A stretch of 37,145 bases of DNA from a bacterium (GTDB lineage: Bacteria > Patescibacteriota > Microgenomatia > UBA12405): positions 1-37,145 of the forward strand of contig JAKQJL010000034.1 of NCBI GenBank assembly GCA_029561175.1, written 5' to 3'. Position 1 is the stretch's first letter. Each line of letters opens with the position of its first letter. The notes under the pieces were generated by a model. The model saw only the letters and a list, made by a program, of their open reading frames with translations. It ran no database searches and was not told the DNA's origin. The position numbers and the translations under genes were made by a program. Below are positions 6,581 through 15,593 of this stretch, in pieces.

Positions 6581-7846
6581 ATGATAGACATAAATATTTT
6601 GCGCGAGCAACCAGAGATTATCAAGCAGGCGTTAGTCAATCGTCAAAAAGATTTGAGTCTTTTGGAATCAGTTCAAAAAGCCGACTCCGATTATCTTCAA
6701 ATTTTAAAAGAAGTTGAAAATCTTCGAGCCGAACAAAATAAGTTAACTCGTAATTTTACGGGTAAGCCCACTGAAGAACAGTTATCAGCCGCCAAAACTA
6801 TTAAAGAAAATTTAAAGTCCAAAGAAGAACTTTTATCAGAGAAACAAACTAATCTAAATCTTTTACTAGAAGAAATCCCCAACATTCCCGCCGAAGATGT
6901 ACCTATTGGCAAAGATGATACCGATAATCAAGTTTACAAAACTGTTGGCGAAAAACCAAAATTTGATTTTACTCCACTCGATCATATCGATCTTGGTGAA
7001 AAACTTAATATTCTCGATGTCAAAAAAGCCGGTGAACTGTCTGGTTCTCGATTTGGTTATTTTAAAAACCAAGGTGCTGTTCTGGAAATGTCAGTTATGT
7101 TTTATGCCTTTACCAAATTAATCAATAAAGGTTTTCATGGTATGGTTCCACCTACCATGGTTAAAAGTAAAACTGAATGGGCTTGTGGTTACACTAGCAA
7201 TAAAAATCTTTTTAATGCTGGTTACTCTTCACCTGAAGATGATCTAATTTTTATTAGCTCCTCTGAACACTCAGTTGTTCCTTACCACTCTAACGAAGTC
7301 TTATCGGAAAAAGATCTTCCTATTAAATACGTTAACTTTTCTCCTTGCTTCCGTCGAGAAGCCGGAACTTATGGCAAAGACACTCGTGGTCTTTTTCGAG
7401 TTCACTTTTTTAATAAAGTCGAGATGAATATTTTTACCCTTCCCGATTTAAAGATATCCGATGCCATGTGCGAGGAAATGCTTTCTATCGAAGAAGAAAT
7501 TATGCAAGAGCTTGGGCTTCATTATCAAGTTATGAAATGTTGTACTGGCGACTTACCTCAACCCAACCGTCGAATGTACGATATCAACACTTGGTTCCCT
7601 GGTCAAAATAATTATCGTGAAACTCAATCCTGTTCTAACTGTTCTGATTATCAAGCTCGTCGGCTTAACACCAAAGTAAAAATTGGCAACGAAAACAAAT
7701 TAGTTCATATTCTCAACGCTACCGTTATTACCGACCGTGCTGTTTTGGCTATTTTGGAAAATCACCAACAACCAGATGGCAGTGTCAAAATTCCCGAATG
7801 TCTTTGGGCTTTAACCGGCTTTAAAGAAATTCGCCCTACTTTATAG
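6581..7846 (+). CDS. serS: seryl-tRNA synthetase with divergent motif 3
   Basis: Charges tRNA-Ser. The frame opens at 6515, but the family N-terminus (MIDINILREQPEII) starts at ATG 6581, giving 421 aa, the normal length. The tRNA-binding coiled-coil arm spans about 25-100. Class II motif 2 is at about 256-285 (CFRREAGTYGKDTRG), and CSNC-DYQARR at 351-361 matches the family. The serine-binding TxE motif reads SSE (227-229), and motif 3, usually NGSGLA then GR and L, reads NATVITDRAVLAILENHQ (379-396). Overall similarity makes serS by far the best call, but the variants at serine-contact positions are worth noting. It lies between two promoter regions and may be its own transcription unit. Confidence 0.9.
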   Translation: MIDINILREQPEIIKQALVNRQKDLSLLESVQKADSDYLQILKEVENLRAEQNKLTRNFTGKPTEEQLSAAKTIKENLKSKEELLSEKQTNLNLLLEEIPNIPAEDVPIGKDDTDNQVYKTVGEKPKFDFTPLDHIDLGEKLNILDVKKAGELSGSRFGYFKNQGAVLEMSVMFYAFTKLINKGFHGMVPPTMVKSKTEWACGYTSNKNLFNAGYSSPEDDLIFISSSEHSVVPYHSNEVLSEKDLPIKYVNFSPCFRREAGTYGKDTRGLFRVHFFNKVEMNIFTLPDLKISDAMCEEMLSIEEEIMQELGLHYQVMKCCTGDLPQPNRRMYDINTWFPGQNNYRETQSCSNCSDYQARRLNTKVKIGNENKLVHILNATVITDRAVLAILENHQQPDGSVKIPECLWALTGFKEIRPTL

Positions 7847-7858
7847 AGGAGCCACCCA

Positions 7859-7893
7859 ATCCCGGTATACCGAATTATCGAGTATACCGGGAT
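7859..7893 (+). repeat. perfect 12-bp inverted repeat between serS and secA
   Basis: ATCCCGGTATAC (7859-7870) and GTATACCGGGAT (7882-7893) are perfect complements around an 11-base loop, 12 bases after the serS stop. As RNA this is a stable hairpin, but only scattered T residues follow, so a classical intrinsic terminator is doubtful. The right arm ends where a secA -35 box would lie, so it could also be a DNA-level operator. Confidence 0.55.
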
Positions 7894-7911
7894 GGTTTGC
7901 ATTCTTCGTTA

Positions 7912-7917
7912 TATAAT
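7912..7917 (+). promoter_or_regulatory. secA -10 box TATAAT, leaderless geometry
   Basis: A perfect TATAAT ends 7 bases before the chosen secA ATG, so transcription would start at or next to the A of the start codon. No good -35 box at 16-18 bases; that region is the right arm of the inverted repeat. Confidence 0.55.
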
Positions 7918-7924
7918 CATTTCT

Positions 7925-10522
7925 ATGATCTCTTTTTTAAAATCCTTAGTTGATGAAAACTATCGTCGTTTAAATTCTTTTTATCCAATAGTTAAAAAAA
8001 TTAACGCCCTCGAAGAATCGATTCAAAAATTAACAGATCAAGAACTTGCTGATAAAACTAATTATTTTAAAGAATTACTTTCTCAAGGAAAAACTCTCGA
8101 CGACATTCTCCCTGAAGCCTATGCCGTTCTCCGAGAGGCTATCAGACGAGTTATTGGTGAGCGAGCTTATGATGTTCAGCTTCTAGCCGCCATTGCTCTC
8201 CATCAGGGTTGTATCGCTGAACAGCGTACCGGTGAGGGTAAAACTCATTCAGTAATTTTTCCGGCCTATTTGAATGCTTTAACCGGCAAAGGTGTCCATG
8301 TGGTTACTCCCAATGATTATTTAACTCGAGTTGGTGCTGGTTGGTATCCAAAAGCTTTAAAATTTTTAGGAATTACCACTGGGGCTATTGTCCACGAACA
8401 ATCATTTATTTTAGATCCAGAATATACTGAAGAATCTGAGAAAGTTGATGATCGTTTGGCCCATTTAAAACCGGTTTCTCGTCAGCAAGCTTATCTAGCC
8501 GATGTTACCTATGGAACTAATAATGAATTTGGATTTGATTATCTTCGCGATCACATGGTTGCTTCAGAAGATGACAAAGTTCAACGTTCGCACTATTTCG
8601 CTATTGTTGATGAGGTTGACTTTGTTTTAATCGACGAAGCTAGAACTCCCTTAATTATTTCTTCTCCCAACAATTCTCCTACCGATAAATATTATCAATT
8701 TGCTCAAGTCGCCAGTCAGCTACAACCCAACGATTATGTCATCGAAGAAAAATCGCGTTCCGCTACTCTTTCTGAATTCGGTATTAGAAAAGTCGAAAAA
8801 ATATTAGGTATCAACAATCTTTATGAGGAATCGTTTGAAACTATTCATTATATTGAAAATGCTATCAAAGCCCAAGCTCTATTTCATAAAGACAAAGACT
8901 ACGTTATTAAAGATGGTGAAATAATTATTGTCGACGAATTTACTGGTCGTTTAATGAATGGCCGACGTTGGTCAGACGGGCTTCATCAAGCTGTCGAAGC
9001 CAAAGAAGGTGTTACTGTTCAGCAAGAATCGCAAACTTGGGCCACCATTACTTTTCAGAATTTTTTCCGGCTATACGAAAAATTAGCTGGAATGACTGGT
9101 ACCGCTCTTACCGAAGCCGAAGAATTTCGAAAAATTTACGAGCTAGATGTGCTAACTATCCCCACTCATCGAGAGATCAAAAGAATCGATGATGGAGATC
9201 TAATCTTTAAAACTCAACGTTCAAAATACGCAGCTATTGCCACTAAAGTCGAAGAACTCTATCGTTTAGGTCAACCAGTATTAATTGGTACCACGAGTAT
9301 TCAAAAAAATGAAATTATTTCACAGTTATTATCTAAAAAGGGGATTCCTCACCAACTTTTAAATGCCAAAAATCATCTTTCAGAAGCTGGTATTATCGCC
9401 AAGGCGGGTCGCTTAAAAGCCGTCACTGTTGCTACCAATATGGCTGGTCGAGGAGTCGATATTATTTTAGGAGGGCCCAAAGACAATCGCGATAAAAACG
9501 AATGGCAACAAGAACATGATCAAGTAATCGCTCTGGGTGGTTTATACGTTATTGGTACCGAACGACACGAATCACGAAGAATCGACAATCAGCTTCGGGG
9601 TCGATCTGGACGCCAAGGTGATCCAGGTTTTTCTCAATTCTATGTTGCTCTAGACGACGATTTAATGAGAATTTTTGGAGGTGAAAAAATCTCTAGTTTA
9701 ATGGAAAAATTCAATATGCCCGAAGATACCCCATTAACTCATCCATTAGTTTCTCGAGTATTGGAGCAAATCCAAGTTAAAGTCGAAGGCTACAATTTTG
9801 ATGTTCGTAAAAATTTAGTTGAATATGATGACGTAATTAATAAACAACGCCAAATTATTTATCGAATTCGCGACAATACTCTCTCTCAAGCTAAAAAAGA
9901 ACCACAAAAGAATTGGCAAGAAATTAAAAAATATTTAGAATCCGAAGTCGATTTCTTAATTTCTAAGGGAAATTTAAGCTTGGAAATATCGGAAATTTTA
10001 CCAATGCCCGAAAGTCAACGTCAACAATTTTCAGCTGACCTTCAAAAATCAGCCACACCCAAAGAAGATATTATCAAAATTTTTGAAGACCAATGGCAAC
10101 AAAGAATTTCTTATTTTGGTCAAGATATTAGTAACTCTATTTTGGCCTACGCTGTAGTCAAAACTCTCGATCCACTTTGGGTAGAACATCTGACTGCTCT
10201 CGATGATTTACGCGACGGTGTTCGTCTTCGTGGTTATGCTCAAAAAGATCCTTTAATCGAATATCGCAAAGAAGGTTTTGAAATGTTTCAAAAACTACTA
10301 CGTTCGTTCGAATCAAATTTAGCTAGAACCATATTTAGGCTCGAACCAGTAGCTCAACCGGTTAATACTCCTAAAAATATTACTGAAAGTAGGGGAGAAG
10401 AAGAAACTAGTTCTAAAAAAGATACTCCAGTTATTAATCAAAAAACTCTAAGTCGCAACGACCCATGTTGGTGCGGTTCTGGCAAAAAATGGAAAAAATG
10501 TCACTATCCCAAACTCGCTTAA
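7925..10522 (+). CDS. secA: preprotein translocase ATPase SecA
   Basis: SecA drives Sec-dependent protein export through SecYEG. The frame opens at 7892, but ATG 7925 (MISFLKSLVDEN) matches the family start and follows TATAAT; this gives 865 aa, a normal length. Walker A is RTGEGKTH (101-108), the Walker B-like DEVD is at 229-232 followed by DEARTP, and the second motor domain has TNMAGRGVD and NQLRGRSGRQGDPG. The C-terminus has the zinc-binding SEC-C motif CWCGSGKKWKKCH, used for SecB or ribosome contacts. The 3' end overlaps the next gene, so the two are probably co-transcribed. Confidence 0.97.
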   Translation: MISFLKSLVDENYRRLNSFYPIVKKINALEESIQKLTDQELADKTNYFKELLSQGKTLDDILPEAYAVLREAIRRVIGERAYDVQLLAAIALHQGCIAEQRTGEGKTHSVIFPAYLNALTGKGVHVVTPNDYLTRVGAGWYPKALKFLGITTGAIVHEQSFILDPEYTEESEKVDDRLAHLKPVSRQQAYLADVTYGTNNEFGFDYLRDHMVASEDDKVQRSHYFAIVDEVDFVLIDEARTPLIISSPNNSPTDKYYQFAQVASQLQPNDYVIEEKSRSATLSEFGIRKVEKILGINNLYEESFETIHYIENAIKAQALFHKDKDYVIKDGEIIIVDEFTGRLMNGRRWSDGLHQAVEAKEGVTVQQESQTWATITFQNFFRLYEKLAGMTGTALTEAEEFRKIYELDVLTIPTHREIKRIDDGDLIFKTQRSKYAAIATKVEELYRLGQPVLIGTTSIQKNEIISQLLSKKGIPHQLLNAKNHLSEAGIIAKAGRLKAVTVATNMAGRGVDIILGGPKDNRDKNEWQQEHDQVIALGGLYVIGTERHESRRIDNQLRGRSGRQGDPGFSQFYVALDDDLMRIFGGEKISSLMEKFNMPEDTPLTHPLVSRVLEQIQVKVEGYNFDVRKNLVEYDDVINKQRQIIYRIRDNTLSQAKKEPQKNWQEIKKYLESEVDFLISKGNLSLEISEILPMPESQRQQFSADLQKSATPKEDIIKIFEDQWQQRISYFGQDISNSILAYAVVKTLDPLWVEHLTALDDLRDGVRLRGYAQKDPLIEYRKEGFEMFQKLLRSFESNLARTIFRLEPVAQPVNTPKNITESRGEEETSSKKDTPVINQKTLSRNDPCWCGSGKKWKKCHYPKLA

Positions 10523-11520
10523 AATTTTTTGATTTAATTAAATCTTCATCAAAGATTGTTTTAACCACACATTTTTCTCCAGATGACGATGCGATTTCAT
10601 CAATTCTTTCACTTTACTACGTTTTAACAAAAAAATTTCCCAAAAAGCAAATTGAGATGATTATTACTGGTAATCCAGTTAATCGCTTTTCGGTGTTTTT
10701 AAATTATTCCCAAATTCACTTTGTCAGTGAGTTAGCCACAAAACTTACCAATGCCGATTTATTAATTTGTCTTGATGGTGGTCAATATTCTCGTTTTAGT
10801 AATGATTCTCAAAAAATTCTCGACTTAAAAATTAAAACTATTTGTCTTGATCATCATCAATCTCCTCCGGATAAATTTGATCTACTTTGGCAAAACCCTA
10901 AAGCCGCTTCAACTGCTGAATTGGTCTATCAATTTACCTCTAAAAATTTTGTTTTAGATGAAACTTTGTCAAAACTACTTTTATTGGGTATTCTAGGCGA
11001 TACTGGTAATTTTAATTATATTCGTCCTGGTCAATATCATTTATTTTCTTTAGTTAAAAAAATTCTTCAAATTAGCCAAATCAATATCCAAGAGTTTAAA
11101 TCAACTTATTCTTTAATTGAACCTCAAGCTTTTGAAATTATCCAAGAGTTTGTTAAAAATTCAAAATTTTATCAAGTAAAAAACTGGCCAGATTTCCAAG
11201 TATCCTATTTAACCAATACTTACTCAGATCAGCTTACTAGCGAAGCTTCAAGTATTTTTGTTTCCAACTATCTTCGTTTAATTAAAGGATATTCCTGGGG
11301 TTTTACCGTTTACCAGAAATCAGATGGCAATTTTAGTTTATCGTTCAGGTCTTTGCCCGGTAGTGTTAATGTTCGGGACTTAGTTGAAAGAATTGGCATT
11401 GGTGGTGGTCACGATCGCGCTTCGGGCGCCAAAGTTAATGCCAAAGACGCTGTTTCTTCGTCAGTTGTGATTAATCAAATAATTGATTGGTTAAAAACTA
11501 ATCAACCTTTGCTAACATAA
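10498..11520 (+). CDS. nrnA: DHH/DHHA1 phosphoesterase, NrnA-like
   Basis: This family hydrolyses nano-oligoribonucleotides, pAp or cyclic dinucleotide products. The DHH domain shows THFSPDDDAISS (H25, D29, D31), CLDGGQYSRF, CLDHHQSPPD (the DHH motif) and GILGDTGNF. The C-terminal DHHA1 domain has RIGIGGGHDRASGA. At 340 aa it is close to the usual NrnA length. The frame opens at 10465 inside secA; ATG 10498 is preferred because the family begins shortly before the first beta strand and this keeps the secA overlap to 25 bases. ATG 10489 is an alternative. pAp versus oligonucleotide preference cannot be read from sequence. Confidence 0.87.
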   Translation: MSLSQTRLKFFDLIKSSSKIVLTTHFSPDDDAISSILSLYYVLTKKFPKKQIEMIITGNPVNRFSVFLNYSQIHFVSELATKLTNADLLICLDGGQYSRFSNDSQKILDLKIKTICLDHHQSPPDKFDLLWQNPKAASTAELVYQFTSKNFVLDETLSKLLLLGILGDTGNFNYIRPGQYHLFSLVKKILQISQINIQEFKSTYSLIEPQAFEIIQEFVKNSKFYQVKNWPDFQVSYLTNTYSDQLTSEASSIFVSNYLRLIKGYSWGFTVYQKSDGNFSLSFRSLPGSVNVRDLVERIGIGGGHDRASGAKVNAKDAVSSSVVINQIIDWLKTNQPLLT

Positions 11521-11523
11521 TTC

Positions 11524-11796
11524 ATGGAACAAAACCAAGAACTCCTCGATCAGCTAAAAAAGATCAACTCTAAGCTCGATATTATCAACCATCCCATCAA
11601 AAATGCTTACTACAATTTTATTGCTGGAGTTTTTCGGTCACTCGGATCACTTTTTGGCACCATGGTTATTGCTTCCTTGTTTATTTATCTTCTTTCCCGA
11701 TTTAATTTTTTCAACAACTTCAACAATTGGTCAAAGTCGATTATTAACTCTGTCGGCTTTCCTTCGCTCTCATCGCCCGCACCCGATCAACCTTAG
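11524..11796 (+). CDS. small membrane protein, DUF5665-like
   Basis: A 90-aa protein with an N-terminal amphipathic helix (about 1-25), one hydrophobic segment at about 42-60 and a polar C-terminal tail. The pattern of a short coiled helix, NAYYNFIAGVFRSLG and a glycine-containing membrane helix resembles the DUF5665 family, whose function is unknown to me. It starts 3 bases after the nrnA-like gene. Its last 53 bases overlap the 3' end of convergent typA, so its C-terminus is constrained by another protein's code. Confidence 0.65.
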   Translation: MEQNQELLDQLKKINSKLDIINHPIKNAYYNFIAGVFRSLGSLFGTMVIASLFIYLLSRFNFFNNFNNWSKSIINSVGFPSLSSPAPDQP

Positions 11797-13597
11797 ATAA
11801 ATATTTTTTTCTTAATCTAATTGTTACTGGGGTAACGTCAATTAATTCATCATCTTCAATAAAATCCAGAGCTTCTTCGATACTATATTTAACCGCTGGT
11901 GCCAAAATAATGGCATCATCGTTTCCCGAAGATCTCATATTAGTTAACTGTTTTCCTTTGCAAACATTAATTTCCAAATCATCTTCTACTGGTCTAAAAC
12001 CCACCACTTGTCCTTCGTACACTGGTTCAGTTGGTTCCACAAAGGTGACGCCTCTTTTTTGAGCTAAATCCAATCCAAAACTTAAGGCTTTACCGCTTTC
12101 CGAAGCAATTAATACTCCATTTCGTTGTCTTTTCTCAGTTCCCAACATCGATTCATAGCCTAAAGCCAAATAACTTAAAGAAACTGACCCTTTTGTGGCT
12201 GTCATCAACACACTTCTTAAACCTAAAGCATTTCTTTCTGAAATTTTATAAATCATTTTTATTCCTGCTTTATCGTCAGTAATCATATCTTTCATCTCAG
12301 CTCTTCTTTTTCCTAATTCGGCTGTAATTACTCCTACATAATCTTGAGGAGTTAAAACCGTCAACTCAGAAAAAGGTTCTGTCCATCCTGATTCGGTTTT
12401 CTTTAAAATAACTTCTGGTTTTCCCACTTCCATGGCATAACCTTCACGTCGAAGCTTTTCAATTAAAATTGCTAAATGTAATTCTCCCCGGCCGGAAACA
12501 ATAACTCTAATGCTGTCATTTGGATCATCTTCAATTCTTAATCCTAAATTTGTCTCTACTTCTTCGGCCAATCTTTCTTTAATTTCTCTAGAAGTTAAAA
12601 ACTTTGATTCTTCTTTGGCAAAAACGCTAGTATTTGGTCCAAAGCTAGCTTTTAAAGTTGGTTCGGTAATACTAATTGTTGGTAGGGCAACTTGATATTG
12701 AGGATCAGTGATTGTTTGTCCTATTTTAAATTGGGGTACACCAGCAATATAAATAATTTCACCAGTTTCGGCCTGATCAGACTCAACTTTATTCATTCCT
12801 TCGTTAATATACATTTTTTCAATTTTGTAATTACCCAAAGCTTTTTGATCGGGAGACAGTAAAGTTACAAATTGTCCTTTTTTAATTGTTCCCTGATTAA
12901 CTCTTCCCATGGCTAATTTACCCAAATATCCGTTTTTCTCGAAAGCCGAAATCAACATTTGAAATGGTTTATCAGTATTAATATGACTATTGGGAATAGT
13001 CTCAATTATTTGATCAAGCAAAGGAAGGATATCTGCTGGGGCATTAAAATCTGCTGGAACGTTTTTATAGGCCTTACCATCTCTTCCTACTGCGTATATT
13101 ACTGGAAAATCTAAGGTGTCAGGATTATTAGCTAAAGATAAAATTAAGTTCTCAGTATCAGCTAATACTTCATTAATTCTAGAATCTTTACGGTCAATCT
13201 TATTAATAATTAAAATAATTTTTAAATTATTTTCTAAAGCTTTTTTTAGTACAAACTTGGTTTGAGACAATGGTCCTTCGGCAGCATCAACAATCAATAA
13301 GGCTCCGTCTGCCATATTCATTACTCTTTCAACTTCTCCACCAAAATCAGCATGTCCCGGAGTATCAATAATATTGATTTTTACTCCCTTATAAAAGATT
13401 GAAGTATTTTTCGATAAGATAGTAATTCCTTTTTCTCTTTCCAAATCATTACTATCCATTATTCGGTCAGTATTCATCTCTTCCTGATTATCCCTAAAAG
13501 AGTGTGTTTGTTTTAGCATGGCATCCACCAAGGTAGTTTTTCCATGGTCAACGTGAGCGATAACCGCTAAGTTGATAATTTTATCAAGTTTTTGCAT
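11744..13597 (-). CDS. typA: ribosome-associated GTPase TypA/BipA
   Basis: TypA is a translational GTPase of the EF-G type that binds the ribosome and helps 50S assembly and stress adaptation. The 617-aa length is standard. The G domain has [10 protein letters not shown] (G1, 14-23), [16 protein letters not shown] (G3) and NKIDRKDSR (G4), followed by EF-Tu-like domain 2, the EF-G III/V-like domains and the TypA-specific C-terminal region ending in [13 protein letters not shown]. It is divergent from the C39-like gene and convergent with the DUF5665-like gene, with a 53-base overlap and no visible terminator between them. Confidence 0.97.
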   Translation of the reverse strand: MQKLDKIINLAVIAHVDHGKTTLVDAMLKQTHSFRDNQEEMNTDRIMDSNDLEREKGITILSKNTSIFYKGVKINIIDTPGHADFGGEVERVMNMADGALLIVDAAEGPLSQTKFVLKKALENNLKIILIINKIDRKDSRINEVLADTENLILSLANNPDTLDFPVIYAVGRDGKAYKNVPADFNAPADILPLLDQIIETIPNSHINTDKPFQMLISAFEKNGYLGKLAMGRVNQGTIKKGQFVTLLSPDQKALGNYKIEKMYINEGMNKVESDQAETGEIIYIAGVPQFKIGQTITDPQYQVALPTISITEPTLKASFGPNTSVFAKEESKFLTSREIKERLAEEVETNLGLRIEDDPNDSIRVIVSGRGELHLAILIEKLRREGYAMEVGKPEVILKKTESGWTEPFSELTVLTPQDYVGVITAELGKRRAEMKDMITDDKAGIKMIYKISERNALGLRSVLMTATKGSVSLSYLALGYESMLGTEKRQRNGVLIASESGKALSFGLDLAQKRGVTFVEPTEPVYEGQVVGFRPVEDDLEINVCKGKQLTNMRSSGNDDAIILAPAVKYSIEEALDFIEDDELIDVTPVTIRLRKKYLSKVDRVRAMRAKESRQS

Positions 13598-13619
13598 TCC
13601 TAGATTTTACCACTAAAAT
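13591..13619 (+). promoter_or_regulatory. promoter of the C39 peptidase operon, TTTGCA-N17-TAAAAT
   Basis: TTTGCA (13591-13596) and TAAAAT (13614-13619) are 17 bases apart, and the -10 ends 6 bases before the ATG at 13626, predicting a leaderless mRNA. The -35 overlaps the divergent typA start codon. Confidence 0.5.
13604..13612 (-). promoter_or_regulatory. typA extended -10 (TGGTAAAAT), leaderless geometry
   Basis: On the minus strand an extended -10, TG-G-TAAAAT, ends 6 bases before the typA ATG. No good -35 is seen. It mirrors the divergent C39 operon promoter, which also has TAAAAT 6 bases before its ATG. Confidence 0.5.
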
Positions 13620-13625
13620 AAGAAT

Positions 13626-14363
13626 ATGAAGCTAAAGATTGGAATTATCTTATTGTTGGTTTTAATCTCTGCCTATTTAGGCACAAAAATATTTCAAAAA
13701 CCTACTGTTCAAACAAAAATTGAACAAATAAAGCAGGAGATTGTTCCCACCAAGCCCATTCATCTCGATTCAACTGGCCTTCCTAATCGTTATTTAATCG
13801 AGGCTCCTTTTGTCGAACAAGCTCCCAAAAAAGATTGGTCACAACCTTGGCAAGATGCCTGTGAGGAAGCAGCCCTGTTAACACCCTACTATTATTATTC
13901 TTCAATTACTCCTTCCTCAGATCAAATTGTTCAAGATTTAACTAAAATATTTGACTATGAAAACTCTCAAGGTTGGAGTCATGATGTTAACTTAGAACAA
14001 ATGCAACAAATTGCTCAAGATCTTTGGGGATTATCTTCAGAAATTATTCAAAATCCAACTGTGGATCAAATCAAAGAAAGGATTACCAATAATCAACCAA
14101 TAGTCGTTCCTGCCAATGGAAAAACACTATTTAAAGAAAATAAACATTTTAAAGCTGGTGGTCCTTGGTATCACAATTTAGTCATTATTGGTTTCGACGA
14201 TGATCAAAAAAAATTCATTGTTCACGATGTCGGTACTCAATTTGGAGCTAAATTTAAGTACAGTTACTCATTATTATTAAAAAGCATTCACGATTTTCCA
14301 TCCACCTTAAATAAAGAAGATATTGATCAAGGTGATCAAAAAGTTCTAGTTTTGTTAAAATAA
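13626..14363 (+). CDS. membrane-anchored C39-like cysteine peptidase
   Basis: A 245-aa protein with one N-terminal membrane segment (about 4-22) and an extracytoplasmic papain-like domain of the Peptidase_C39_2 type. The likely catalytic residues are C79 in WQDACEEAA, H183 in WYHNLVIIG and D201 in VHDVGTQFG, with Q73/Q76 as candidates for the oxyanion hole. Such domains cleave peptides, but those not fused to an ABC exporter have no known specific substrate. It begins a plus-strand run of envelope genes and may process exported proteins. The next gene starts 3 bases downstream. Confidence 0.82.
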   Translation: MKLKIGIILLLVLISAYLGTKIFQKPTVQTKIEQIKQEIVPTKPIHLDSTGLPNRYLIEAPFVEQAPKKDWSQPWQDACEEAALLTPYYYYSSITPSSDQIVQDLTKIFDYENSQGWSHDVNLEQMQQIAQDLWGLSSEIIQNPTVDQIKERITNNQPIVVPANGKTLFKENKHFKAGGPWYHNLVIIGFDDDQKKFIVHDVGTQFGAKFKYSYSLLLKSIHDFPSTLNKEDIDQGDQKVLVLLK

Positions 14364-14366
14364 TTT

Positions 14367-14876
14367 ATGATAAAAAAATTATTTCTCATATTATCAACTA
14401 TATTTTTATTATCATCATGTACTATGAATACTCAAACAAACACCACCAATAATCAGATTATTATCACCACTAAAGATGGCACTATTGAAGCCGAGCTTTA
14501 TTCCGATAAAACTCCCAATACTGCTGCCAATTTTATTAGTAAAGTTCAATCAAAATTTTATGATGGTTTAATCTTTCATCGAGTAATTGAAGGATTTATG
14601 GCTCAAGGCGGTGATCCAACTGGTACTGGTACCGGTGGTGGCAAAATTACTTCAGAAATAAATCAGATTCCTTTTGAAAGAGGTTCTTTTGGACTAGCCA
14701 GAACCCCGGTTACCAAAGAAATTAGTAATGATAGTCAATTTTTTATTTGTTTTACCACCCAAGGTTGTCAGCATTTAACCGGAGATTACGTCAACTTTGG
14801 AAAAGTAACTTCTGGGTTAGAAGTCTTAGACAAAATCAAACAGGGAGATAAAATAATTTCCATCACTTTAAAATAA
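14367..14876 (+). CDS. cyclophilin-type peptidyl-prolyl isomerase, lipoprotein
   Basis: Catalyses cis-trans isomerisation of prolyl bonds in exported proteins. The N-terminus is a lipoprotein signal with lipobox LLSSC (C18), so the enzyme is predicted to be tethered to the outer face of the membrane. The cyclophilin domain covers about 30-169 with HRVIEGFMAQGGD (catalytic R, then F and Q), FGLART and SQFFICF, and HLTGDYVNFGKV. At 169 aa it is a minimal single-domain form. It sits between the C39-like peptidase and a CPHC thiol oxidoreductase, suggesting a cassette for handling exported proteins. Confidence 0.93.
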   Translation: MIKKLFLILSTIFLLSSCTMNTQTNTTNNQIIITTKDGTIEAELYSDKTPNTAANFISKVQSKFYDGLIFHRVIEGFMAQGGDPTGTGTGGGKITSEINQIPFERGSFGLARTPVTKEISNDSQFFICFTTQGCQHLTGDYVNFGKVTSGLEVLDKIKQGDKIISITLK

Positions 14877-14877
14877 T

Positions 14878-15252
14878 ATGAAGAAATTTTTAATTATTAT
14901 TATCTTTTTGCTGTTTTCAGCTTGGGTTTACCAAAAACTAACCACTCCTCCTGCTGAACAAAAATATTCCAATGATCAAGCCGAAATCATTATTTATTGG
15001 GGTGATGGTTGCCCTCATTGCGAAAATGTCAAAAAATACATTTCCGACAATAAAATAGATCAAAAAATAAAAATTTTATTCAAAGAGGTTTATCAAAATA
15101 AAAACAACCAAAAAGAATTACTTGAATATGTTAAAAAATGTCCAGAAATAGATACTCGCCAAGGTGTTGGCGTTCCTCTTGGCTATGTCGTTTCTGAGTC
15201 CAAATGTTATTTGGGCGATACTCCGATTATCGACTGGTTAAAAACAAAGTGA
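14878..15252 (+). CDS. membrane-anchored thioredoxin-like protein, CPHC motif
   Basis: A 124-aa protein with one N-terminal membrane segment (about 3-19) and a small thioredoxin-fold domain whose active site is CPHC (C45 and C48 in GDGCPHCEN). CPHC is the motif of the oxidase DsbA, but the domain is short and lacks the DsbA helical insertion, so it resembles the small glutaredoxin-like proteins of this superfamily. A conserved GVGVPLGY segment carries the turn expected for the cis-proline, followed by another Cys (SKCYLGD). It probably forms or isomerises disulfides outside the membrane. The redox partner, for example a VKOR protein, is not in the window. Confidence 0.85.
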   Translation: MKKFLIIIIFLLFSAWVYQKLTTPPAEQKYSNDQAEIIIYWGDGCPHCENVKKYISDNKIDQKIKILFKEVYQNKNNQKELLEYVKKCPEIDTRQGVGVPLGYVVSESKCYLGDTPIIDWLKTK

Positions 15253-15593
15253 GTTTAAAACAAAAACAATTTAAGTTTAGCTTTGCAGTATTACTTCGAC
15301 TAATAATCTTTGGTTTGTTTTTAATTATCTCTATCAACTATCTCTCCCATAACCAGACAAATGTTTTAGGTGATTCTACTTTAAACATCGATCTTTCTCC
15401 TTATCTACCAAAAGATATATCAAATAAGTTTCAAGATTTTCAAAAAACCCCAGTCTTTCATAATTATGAGACAATCAGAGATCAAGTACAAACCCAATTA
15501 AATGGTTTTCCTCAAAAACAAATAAAAGAAATTAAAAAAGAAATAGTTAAATCTATTTACCAAGATATTATTAAAAGTATCGATCAACCATGA
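15249..15593 (+). CDS. small single-span membrane protein upstream of prfB, unknown function
   Basis: The frame opens at ATG 15204 inside the thioredoxin-like gene, but a GTG at 15249 overlaps that gene's stop as GTGA and gives a sensible N-terminus (basic, then a membrane segment at about 11-32). This gives 114 aa. The rest is extracytoplasmic, with a conserved-looking [12 protein letters not shown] and a charged C-terminal helix. I do not recognise the family. Its stop overlaps the prfB start (ATGA), so it is translationally coupled to both neighbours. Confidence 0.65.
   Translation: MSLKQKQFKFSFAVLLRLIIFGLFLIISINYLSHNQTNVLGDSTLNIDLSPYLPKDISNKFQDFQKTPVFHNYETIRDQVQTQLNGFPQKQIKEIKKEIVKSIYQDIIKSIDQP

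Noticed and set aside
7892-7924. Upstream extension of secA from ATG 7892
   Set aside because: This ATG lies in the inverted repeat, and the extension would cover the TATAAT box; the family N-terminus begins at 7925.
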